Of a stretch of DNA of 64,000 nt, positions 37,066 through 46,490 are shown in pieces (position 1 is the first letter of the stretch; every line of letters begins with the position of its first letter). The notes under the pieces were generated by a model, which was not told the origin of the DNA, ran no database searches, and saw only the letters and a program-made list of their open reading frames with translations. The translations under genes and the position numbers were made by a program. The stretch is from positions 620,001-684,000 of the forward strand of contig CAWGTB010000001.1 of the NCBI GenBank assembly GCA_963825405.1, in the 5' to 3' direction. The DNA comes from JACPNO01 sp963825405 (GTDB lineage Bacteria > Acidobacteriota > Terriglobia > Bryobacterales > Bryobacteraceae).

Positions 37066-38043
37066 CTACCCTCGAATCAGGCCCGTCATAATCAATCCCG
37101 ATAACAGGGCCGCGCCTCCGGTCACCCCATAAAACATCGCATTCCCCAGCGCCTCGGACCGGCCGTGGATCATCATCACTTTGCGCAAACCCGCCGCGCC
37201 ATGAATCCCCAGAGCAATGACGGCCAGAAAATAGTAAGGCGCCAGACGCGCACTCCAAGGGTCTCTCACCAGGCTGTCGGCGGTGAGCCACACCCAGTTC
37301 GTATCCACGTTCCTGAGATAACGCGCGCGAAAAACCGCCGATAAGTGCGACAGGAAAAACAGCGCGAGGTAAGCTGCCGACCCCGCTTGCAGCGAATCAA
37401 TCCACTCACCGGGCCGCGGCGTTTTGCCTTGCAACAATCGGAGGCCGCTCACCAACTGAAATCCGACGCTGCCCACCAGCACTACCTCGACCAATGGATT
37501 GCGATACACATGCCGTAGTGCCGTCATGATCGCAATGTGGCGGGCGCCTCCCCATAGTCCACCCAGATGATTCGCCAGATGAAAAGCTGCGAAAGATGCG
37601 ATCAGGATTGCCGAAATTCCATGCGCCAGCGCCAGTCGCTCATTCCGCGCAGCTGCGGTCCGCGGCTTGCCAGGGCGTTCTGAAAATGCGATCCAAGCTA
37701 GCCCGGCCCATAGAACCATCCAGACGTGCAAACCGTTGAACGGAAACGTGTGCTGGAAATCCAGCAGGCCTCCCAGAAAGCTGTACAACGGAGGCGCTCC
37801 CACAACGGCCAGCGCAATCCCACGCGAACGCGGATAAGTGAACGTGTTTCCGGTTCGATGGGCGATGAGCAGACCCAGGAACGGGACCACCATGGCGATC
37901 ACAAGGAAAATCGGGCTGATTGCTGAGCCGCACCAGATCAGTCCCGGATACGCAAGCGCGGCGAGCGGAGGCAGCACTCGCAACAAGCGGCTGTCGGTTG
38001 CCACGGGCGGAGCTTTTGGAGTCGCGAAGGGCGGCGCAATCAT
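37066..38043 (-). CDS. Multi-pass membrane protein, perhaps SdhC/cytochrome b-like
   Basis: A 325-residue protein from the start MIAPPFATPKAPP, with about 8-9 hydrophobic helices. The C-terminal half has features that recall the membrane anchors of succinate dehydrogenase/fumarate reductase: FAAFHLANHLGGLWGG, SGLRLLQGKTPRPGEW and IALGIHGAAGLRKVMM, with histidines that could hold heme b. No sdhA or sdhB gene is near. The frame extends upstream to 38187, but this would overlap the divergent methyltransferase start; 38043 leaves a 47-base promoter region. The assignment is a structural guess. Confidence 0.7.
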   Translation of the reverse strand: MIAPPFATPKAPPVATDSRLLRVLPPLAALAYPGLIWCGSAISPIFLVIAMVVPFLGLLIAHRTGNTFTYPRSRGIALAVVGAPPLYSFLGGLLDFQHTFPFNGLHVWMVLWAGLAWIAFSERPGKPRTAAARNERLALAHGISAILIASFAAFHLANHLGGLWGGARHIAIMTALRHVYRNPLVEVVLVGSVGFQLVSGLRLLQGKTPRPGEWIDSLQAGSAAYLALFFLSHLSAVFRARYLRNVDTNWVWLTADSLVRDPWSARLAPYYFLAVIALGIHGAAGLRKVMMIHGRSEALGNAMFYGVTGGAALLSGLIMTGLIRG

Positions 38044-38090
38044 TTTCGTGATTCTGGCGTCGCTCGATTCTATCAAGATAAAATGGCGCC

Positions 38091-38882
38091 ATGAGCGTTC
38101 CTCCGCCACCCTTGAATGACTGGAACGCACGCCAATATCTGAAATTTGAAGAGGAGCGAACCCGGGCGCCCCGCGATCTGCTCGCACAGGTGCCGCTGCG
38201 GCAGGCGCGAATGGCGATCGATGTGGGTTGCGGGCCAGGCAATTCCACCGAACTGCTCGTTGACCGCTATCCGGATGCCACCGTGATCGGGCTGGATTCG
38301 TCCAAGGACATGTTGCGACAAGCGCGCGAGCGGCTGCCGCGCTGCCAGTTCATCGAAGCCGATCTTGCCACATGGACGCCGCAGGAACCGGTGGACCTGC
38401 TGTTCGCCAACGCCGTGCTCCAGTGGGTGCCGGATCACCAGACGGTCATGAAGCGGCTTGTCGAAGCCTTGCCTCCTGGCGGCATTCTGGCGGCGCAGAT
38501 GCCCGACAACACCAGGGAACCCTCGCACGTGCTCATGCAGGAAGTGGCAAATCGTGGGCCGTGGGCCAGGCAATCGGCTCTGGCCGACGCCCCACGCTTG
38601 GATTTGCCCAGCCCGGAATCTTATTACGACCTGCTTAAACCGCTGTGCCAACGGGTCGAAATCTGGCACACCAGCTACAACCACGTCATGGCGGGGCCGA
38701 AAGCCATTGTCGAATGGTTCAAGGGATCCGCACTGCGGCCTTTTCTCGCCGCGCTCGATGCACCAGAGGCAGACCGTTTTCTGGAAGCGTACACGGCGGA
38801 AATCGCCCGCCACTATAAAGCCCGCGTTGACGGGCAGGTATTGCTGCGATTTCCGCGGATCTTCGTAATCGCGGCCAGATGA
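38091..38882 (+). CDS. tam: Trans-aconitate 2-methyltransferase-like SAM methyltransferase
   Basis: A 263-residue class I methyltransferase. The SAM-binding motif I is AIDVGCGPGNSTELL, with GLDSSKDMLRQA as motif II. The Tam-type signatures are ANAVLQWVPDH, MPDNTREPSHVLMQEV, WHTSYNHVM and KGSALRPFLAAL. The length matches Tam of E. coli (252 aa). It would methylate trans-aconitate, removing a citrate-cycle inhibitor in the cytosol. The gene is divergent from the membrane-protein gene. Confidence 0.88.
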   Translation: MSVPPPPLNDWNARQYLKFEEERTRAPRDLLAQVPLRQARMAIDVGCGPGNSTELLVDRYPDATVIGLDSSKDMLRQARERLPRCQFIEADLATWTPQEPVDLLFANAVLQWVPDHQTVMKRLVEALPPGGILAAQMPDNTREPSHVLMQEVANRGPWARQSALADAPRLDLPSPESYYDLLKPLCQRVEIWHTSYNHVMAGPKAIVEWFKGSALRPFLAALDAPEADRFLEAYTAEIARHYKARVDGQVLLRFPRIFVIAAR

Positions 38883-38897
38883 CAGCCCCGCTCAGAA

Positions 38898-39413
38898 TTA
38901 CTTCCGATTGGCGGTGGAAGGCGGTACGACTCCCTTGAGGCGCAGATAAACGGCCATGTATCCGTACTCTTCGTTGGAGTGCAGGGAATTGAACTCCAGC
39001 ACGCCCAGCTTCGATCGCGTCATGCCACCCATCTTCACGCTCTCGGCGGCGGCTGCATCCGTCAGGCCGTCCCAGGCGGCGTCGCAGATCGAGGAGGACT
39101 CCTTCAGAGCAGCTACCAGGTCCGCCTTGGCGGTTTTGGATGCCGCGCCTACCGATTTCTTTTCGGCCGCAGCCATCGAGCAAATTGACGATTGCGCGTC
39201 GGCCACATGCGCGACCATTTCGCCAAAACTCCGGATGTCGGGCGTGGGCTTGAACGCATAATTCTCTTCCGGCATCTTCTCCGCCATCTGGATCAGGTTG
39301 TTCTTGATACCCCCGAACACCTGTTTTCCCTCGGCAATGTGGGCGCTCTGCGCGTGCAAGCCGCTCGCGCAAAACAGGGCGCCGGCCAATATCGTCGTCG
39401 AATAAGTTTTCAT
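38898..39413 (-). CDS. Secreted DinB-like four-helix protein
   Basis: A 171-residue protein; the start at 39413 has an AAAGGAGA ribosome binding site and gives a signal peptide (MKTYSTTILAGALFCASGLHA). The mature protein is helical with the DinB/YfiT layout: IRSFGEMVAHVADAQSSIC and LEFNSLHSNEEYGYMAVYLRLKGVVPPS, where histidines of the metal site (AHVADAQ, LHSNEEYG) are kept. DinB-superfamily proteins are metal-dependent and include thiol transferases; exported members are common in Acidobacteria and uncharacterised. Confidence 0.85.
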   Translation of the reverse strand: MKTYSTTILAGALFCASGLHAQSAHIAEGKQVFGGIKNNLIQMAEKMPEENYAFKPTPDIRSFGEMVAHVADAQSSICSMAAAEKKSVGAASKTAKADLVAALKESSSICDAAWDGLTDAAAAESVKMGGMTRSKLGVLEFNSLHSNEEYGYMAVYLRLKGVVPPSTANRK

Positions 39414-39485
39414 TACTTCTCCTTTGTGAACAGCTTCTGCAAGAGACTTTGCCGCTCTCCGGGCCTTTGTGACACACTTGCTCTC

Positions 39486-40100
39486 GTGACCGGCCGTAGT
39501 GAACAAGATGTCACAAATAACCGGGCAACGGCAAAGAATCCAGCAGTGGGTGAGGATGACGAAGCGCTGCGCATCCTGATGGTTGAGTATCAAGGCGGGT
39601 CACTGGAAGCATTTCAGGGCATTTACGCCAATCTAGCGCCGGCACTACAGCGTTACCTTCGCTATCTGGTTCGCGGCTCGGATGCCGCGGACGACCTGCT
39701 GCAGGAGACTTTTCTGCATTTACACCGGTCCAGGGCAGCCTACAATCCCGTTTATGCCGTGAAACCCTGGGTTTTTGGCTTGGCACGCAATGTGTTCTTA
39801 ATGAACCGGCGCGCGGTGCGGCGATGGACCGCGGTCCATAGCCCCGGCGGCGATTTGCCTGAGGTGCCGGTTCCGCCCGAAGTGGATCGCCTGGGCCCGG
39901 CGGATGAGGTTCGGCGATGCATCGCCGGCTTGGCTGCGGACCAGGCCGAAGCGCTGCTGCTTCACCACGAATGGGGTTTTACGTTCGATGAGATCGCTGG
40001 AATGCTCGGCGCCAGCGCGGTCGCCGTGCGGGCGCGTGCCAGCCGGGGCATGGCCGGACTTCGCGACGCGTTGAATCAACTGAAGAGGGTAGGCCCATGA
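39486..40100 (+). CDS. ECF-type RNA polymerase sigma factor
   Basis: About 204 residues. Region 2 is seen as YANLAPALQRYLRYLVRG, DAADDLLQETFLHLHRSR and KPWVFGLARNVFL; region 4 as EALLLHHEWGFTFDEIAGMLG with ASAVAVRARASRGMAGLRDAL. The start is uncertain: GTG at 39486 is used, and a GTG near 39546 is possible. The stop overlaps the start of an NrsF-like membrane protein (ATGA), the usual order for a sigma factor and its inhibitor. It probably responds to an envelope or redox stress signal. Confidence 0.87.
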   Translation: MTGRSEQDVTNNRATAKNPAVGEDDEALRILMVEYQGGSLEAFQGIYANLAPALQRYLRYLVRGSDAADDLLQETFLHLHRSRAAYNPVYAVKPWVFGLARNVFLMNRRAVRRWTAVHSPGGDLPEVPVPPEVDRLGPADEVRRCIAGLAADQAEALLLHHEWGFTFDEIAGMLGASAVAVRARASRGMAGLRDALNQLKRVGP

Positions 40101-40813
40101 CCCAGAATCCTTCGCGGCCATCGGAAGAATTGCTGGCTGCGGTAACCCGGGATTTACGGCCAGTGCGGCCGTCGCCTGTGCCGTCGCGACAGGCGTTCCG
40201 CTTGATTCCCCTGGCTCTGTTGGCCGCGCTTGCCGTGCTGGCGGTCATGGGTATTCGCCGGGACGCGGTGGTGCTCGGCCCACTCGGCGCATGGGGCTTT
40301 TCGATCATGCAACTGGCGGCCAGCGTCGCGCTCATATGGATTGCCGCTCGCGAGAGCACGCCCGCCCATCGTCTTCCCCAAAGCATGGTCCTCGCGGCAC
40401 TGACAGCGGCCTTGCTGATGGTTGCCGGTGTGGCTTTGTGGACTTTCGCCGCGAGCCCGACTGTGGTGCCTTCGCGGCTTTCCCCTTGGCGCATCGGATT
40501 GTTCTGCGGCGTTGGCGGCACGCTCGCCGGGACGCTGCTGGTGCTTCTGATAGGGCGCTTCCTTGGCCGTTCGTTGGCCGCACGCCCGGCGCTTGCGGGT
40601 GCTCTTGCAGGAGCGAGCGCAGGCATCATTGTGAACGCCAGTTGGCGGCTGGCATGCCCCATATCCTCGCCAGCGCACTCGCTGACGGCCCATGGTGCCG
40701 CCGTGGTGGCGACGACGTCTGCTGGGAGCCTGCCTGGTTTCCTGGATGGCGAAGCGGCCGGGCAGATCTTAGTGCTGATGGCGGAGGCCGGTCCCGGTTA
40801 CAATAGCTGCTAG
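40097..40813 (+). CDS. NrsF-like membrane anti-sigma factor
   Basis: A 238-residue protein with about six hydrophobic helices (for example FRLIPLALLAALAVLAVMGI and IGLFCGVGGTLAGTLLVLLIG). Near the last helices it has CPISSPAHSLTAHGAAV, which matches the conserved Cys-Pro and His pattern of the NrsF (DUF1109) family. NrsF inhibits an ECF sigma factor of the SigF type and releases it on redox or metal stress. Translation is coupled to the sigma factor gene (ATGA). The role is inferred from the motif plus the position. Confidence 0.78.
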   Translation: MTQNPSRPSEELLAAVTRDLRPVRPSPVPSRQAFRLIPLALLAALAVLAVMGIRRDAVVLGPLGAWGFSIMQLAASVALIWIAARESTPAHRLPQSMVLAALTAALLMVAGVALWTFAASPTVVPSRLSPWRIGLFCGVGGTLAGTLLVLLIGRFLGRSLAARPALAGALAGASAGIIVNASWRLACPISSPAHSLTAHGAAVVATTSAGSLPGFLDGEAAGQILVLMAEAGPGYNSC

Positions 40814-40850
40814 CGTAGCTCTGGCCATGTTGCCAAGGAGGTTTGATCGG

Positions 40851-43800
40851 ATGAAACGCAATGCCCGCTGGTGGATAGCTGCCTGTGGTGTGACCGGTCT
40901 TGGCCGTCCTGGCGGCCGCCTGGACGCTGCAGAGCGCTCGCGCCGCCGATCCGCCCGTCGACTACGCCACCCAGATCGAACCTATTTTCCGCGCTTCCTG
41001 CTATTCCTGCCATCAAGGCGACAAGGCTATGGCCGGATTCCACCTCGATACGAAGGCCAACGTGCTGTCCGCCAAGGGGATTCTGGCCGGCAATAGCGCT
41101 GGTAGCCCGCTGCTACAGCGCTTGCTCACCGACGACAGCAAAACGCGCATGCCGCTGGCGAGTTCGCCGCTGGCGCCGGAAAAGATCGCGCTGATCAAGA
41201 CTTGGATCGACCAGGGCGCCGTCTGGCCGGACCAGATGCGCGGCGGCAAACACTGGGCTTACGTCAAACCCGTGCGCGCGGCTTTGCCCAGCTGTGAAAA
41301 ATCAGGCATGGGTGCGTAATCCCATCGATGCTTTCGTGCTGGCGCGCCTGGAAAAAGAAGGGCTTGCGCCCTCCCCGGAAGCCTCTCGCGAGACGCTGAT
41401 TCGCCGCGTGAGCCTGGACCTGATCGGCCTGCCGCCCACACCGCAAGAAGTCGACGCGTTCGTCGCCGACAAGCGTCCCGACGCGTACGATAAGCTGGTG
41501 GACCGCCTGCTGGCCTCGCCGCACTACGGCGAGCGCTGGGCGCGCCCGTGGCTCGATCTGGCACGCTACGCCGACACCAACGGCTTCGAGAAAGATCATC
41601 GGCGCGCCATCTGGAAATATCGCGACTGGGTAATTGACGGCGCTGAATCGCGATCTGCCCTTCGACCAGTTCACCATCGAGCAGCTTGCCGGCGACATGC
41701 TTCCCGAATGCCACTATGGACCAGAAAATCGCCAGCGGCTTCAACCGCAACACGATGTTCAACGAGGAAGGCGGCGTGGATAAGGAAGAAGCCCACTACG
41801 AGAACCTGATCGACCGGGTGAATACCACGTCCACCGTCTGGCTGGGCTCGACGCTCGGCTGCGCGCAGTGCCACAACCACAAATACGATCCCTTCACGCA
41901 GAAAGACTATTACCAGTTCATGGCGTTCTTCGGCAATTCCGACATGGACGTGAAGGACTACGGCGATACCTCGGAAAAGTATATCGAGCCGCAGCTCGAC
42001 CTGCCGACGCCGGAGCAGGACCGCAGCGCGCCAAACTCAAGGCGGAGATCGACGATCTGGAAAAGACCGTCAAAACTCCCACGCCGGAGCTGGCGCGCGA
42101 GCAGGCCGAGTGGGAACAGCTCGGTTGCGGCGGCGCAGAAAGTTGGACGACGCTCGTGCCGGCCAAGCTCGAGCACGGTTGGCGGCACCACGCTCACGCC
42201 GGCAGAGCGATGACGCGGTGCTGGCCTCCGGAACCAATCCCCGCGCCGAGACCTACTTGATCGAAGGCACGACCGCAGTGAGCGGCATCACCGGCCATTC
42301 GTCTGGAAGCGATCCCGCACGCCAAGCTGCCTCGCGGCGGCCCAGGGCGCGACGCGTACGGCAATTTTTTCCTGACCGCTGTCGAAGTGGAAGCGGCGGC
42401 CGCTAGCGCGCCCGACCAGTTTGAACCCATGGCGTTCAAAGAGATCGTGGCGGATAACGGCCGGGTCAAAGAAGAGCGCAACGCCCAGCTCTGGACAGTG
42501 GACGCTTCACCGGAAGATACAGCGGCTGCCGCGCCAGATCGTGTTCGTCGCCGCCAAGCCGTTCGGCGCCGGCGGACAACGTTGCTGCGCGTGCGGTTGC
42601 GCCATGAATCGGAATTCAACGGCCAGGGCATCGGCCATTTCCGCTTGTCGGTGACTGCGGCGTCCCGATCCGACGACCATCGTCGCGGTTTCGCACAAGT
42701 TGCGCCCGGTGCTCGCCATTGCGGAAAGCGCCCGCACGGCGGAGCAGAAGAAAGATCTGAGCGAGTTCTACTATCTCGACCACGCCCACGCTCAAGCCGG
42801 CCCGGCAGCAGCTCGCCAAGCTGCGCAAGGATCTCGATCAACTGGGTATCGCCAGCACGTTGATCATGGGTGACCGTCCGGGCTTCGAGCGGCCTTCGAC
42901 TTATCTGCGCGTGCGCGGCGCGTTTCTCACCAAGGGCGACCTGGTCTATGCCAACGTGCCCGCGTTTCTGCCCCCGCTCACGGAAAACGAAATGCCCAAC
43001 CGCCTGGGCCTGGCCCGCTGGCTGGTGAGCCGCGAAAATCCGCTTACCGCGCGCGTCGCCGTCAATCGCTTCTGGGAACAGATTTTCGGCCGCGGCATCG
43101 TCGAGACCTCGGAAGATTTCGGCACGCAAGGCGCGCGGCCCACGCACCCGGAGTTGCTGGACTGGCTGGCGGTGGAATTCATCGACCGCAAGTGGAGCAT
43201 GAAAGCCATGCAGCGCCTGATGGTGACTTCCGCGACGTACCGGCAAGTCTCCAAAGTCTCGCCCGAGCTGGTGGAGCGCGATCCGTACAATCGCCTGTTC
43301 GCCCGCGGCCCGCGCTTCCGCGTGGAAGCCGAGATGATTCGCGACGTCACGCTAGCCGCAAGCGGCCTGCTGAGTTCCAAGATCGGCGGTCCAAGCGTGT
43401 TTCCACCGCAGCCCGAAGGTATCTGGGACATTCCGTACTCCGACGACAAATGGGTAACCAGCGAAGGCGAAGACCGCTACCGCCGCGGGCTCTATACCTT
43501 CGTCCGCCGCACCGCCGGATATCCCACCATGCTGACGTTCGACTCTCCCAGCCGGGAGAGCTGCACGGTGCGCCGCGTGCGCACCAATACTCCGCTGCAG
43601 GCGCTGACCACGTTGAACGATCCCGCCTTCTTCGAAACTGCGCAGGCGCTGGCCAAGCGCGTTGTCGCGGAGGGCGGTCCGGACGGGCACGCGCGCGCGG
43701 AGCTGGCATTCCGCTTGTGCATGAGCCGCCGTCCCAAGCCGGATGAAGTGGACCGCCTCCTGAGCTGGCAGCAAAACGAGCTGCAGTACTTCACGGCCCA

Positions 43801-43903
43801 TCCCGCAGAGGCCCAAAAATTGGCCGGCGCGCCGGAACTGGCTTCCTGGACCATGCTTTCCAATGTGCTGCTCAACCTGGACGAGACGTTGACCAAGGAG
43901 TAA
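40851..43903 (+). pseudogene. PSCyt1-DUF1549-DUF1553 cytochrome-like gene with many frameshifts
   Basis: This is the second copy of the DUF1549/DUF1553 family here. It starts at an ATG with a perfect AAGGAGG ribosome binding site. Family blocks can be followed in order through changing frames: heme site CYSCH, HYGERWARPWLDLARYADTN, CAQCHNHKYDPFTQKDYYQF and, in one long frame from 42860, RVAVNRFWEQIFGRGIVETS and TPLQALTTLNDPAFFE. Frame changes lie near 40895, 41288, 41640, 41702, 42020, 42170, 42205, 42297 and 42520, with more up to 42860. The first and last parts are well kept. Either this copy is decaying or the consensus is poor; the single-base type of the changes in short runs (for example CCC at 41701-41703) favours base-calling errors. 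Confidence 0.8.
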
Positions 43904-43908
43904 ATGAG

Positions 43909-45308
<1,400 letters not shown>

Positions 45309-45328
<20 letters not shown>

Positions 45329-46322
45329 GGACAGTATGTTGCCGGGGTGCTTTACGGCTTCGGAGGAATGCGCCTAAACAAGCAAGGACCGCGCCTAATA
45401 GAAACAACGAGGCAGGCTCTGGCACTGGCGTTGCAAGAAAGCCACCTACGGCACCTTCTCCCCACGTGTATCCGATGATTTCGCCGTGGTCATTGATGCC
45501 GGTTAAGATTGTGTTCTGCGCGCCAGGATAGTCGATAAATGTAAAAGACCCATCTGTCTGTCTGATAAAGCCGTTGGTTGCGATTTCGAATGGCTGGCAG
45601 CCGAGCCCGAAAGGGCTAGGGTCAAAGTAGAAGTCACAAAACGCGCCCCCGGCGATCTGGCCGTTATTATTGATGCCCAGCGCACCGGGATAGTAGTTTG
45701 ATTCGCCCCATAAGAAACGGTTCACCGTGCTGTCCGGGTTGCGTAAGAAGGCAGCTAATAGGCTTCGAGACAAACCTACAACCGCACCGCTGTTATTGAT
45801 TCCTAATGCATAAGTCTCCATATCGAAGAACGCAGTGAAGGGTCCATTGAGATTTCCAACCAGACCGCATGGGTTACAAGACAAGTCTGTCGCAAATGAT
45901 GAGTCGTCTACATATCCCACCACTTCGTGTGAATCATTGATTCCGGTTACGAGCGCTCCATCGGGTACAGAGAACCATTGGATTGTGCCATCCGGCGCAC
46001 GCAGGAATGCGCCTTGTGCTCCGTTGCCCACAACCTCCCCTAGATTATTTATTCCAAGCCCAACGTTAAAAGGCCAAACACTGTCGTAACCATTAGGGCC
46101 AACCGTCGTCCCGCCCGCCACATCAAACCACTGCATGTTACCGGTCGGGCTACGCAAGAAGTCCCCACCAGCACCGGTTCCCACAATTTGTCCGCTGTTA
46201 TTGATTCCGGTCGGCGTGCCGCCTATCGGAGTGAACACATAAGAATCGGCGACAGCCTTTGATCCTCCGCCGAAAACGGCAATCAGTAGATTTGCAGCAA
46301 AAATGAGTTGAGTTGAGCGCAT
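45309..46322 (-). CDS. PEP-CTERM protein with HAF-type repeats
   Basis: A 337-residue exported protein. The start at 46322 has a GGAG element and a signal peptide (RSTQLIFAANLLIAVFGGGSKAVA). The body is built of repeated units around the motif GINNSGQIVG: examples are GINNLGEVVG, GINDSHEVVG, GINNSGAVVG, GINNNGQIAG and GINDHGEIIG, with strands such as FLRAPDGTIQWF between. The C-terminus is a PEP-CTERM sorting signal: PVPEPASLFLLG, a hydrophobic helix, then RSRK. Such proteins are processed by an exosortase and shown at the surface or in exopolysaccharide. No exosortase gene is in the window. The gene is flanked by two copies of a DUF1501 3' end. Confidence 0.9.
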
Positions 46323-46424
46323 TACAGACTCCGTTACCGCACTCGAAACATTAGAGGCGATAAGCATACTCGCAGTCGTGCCTGAATACAAGGCTAAGGC
46401 GCTACCCGCAAAAGGGGGGCTTAG

Positions 46425-46482
46425 ATTCGACGCTCGCCGACTCACCGATGTGAGCGGCGAAGCGGTCAAAAAATTGGTGTAA
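46425..46482 (+). pseudogene. Stray 3' end of a DUF1501 gene
   Basis: Reads FDARRLTDVSGEAVKKLV and a stop, which matches the last residues of the DUF1501 gene at 45.3 kb (DFRLTDVSGEVVKKLVG). No more of the gene is present upstream. The two copies of the tail flank the PEP-CTERM gene as imperfect direct repeats of about 40 bases (45290-45328 and 46440-46482). Confidence 0.75.
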
Positions 46483-46490
46483 CGCGCTTT

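Noticed and set aside
42194..43246. 350-residue minus-strand ORF across the broken DUF1549/DUF1553 gene
   Set aside because: The plus strand encodes conserved family blocks here; the minus frame has repetitive low-complexity composition.
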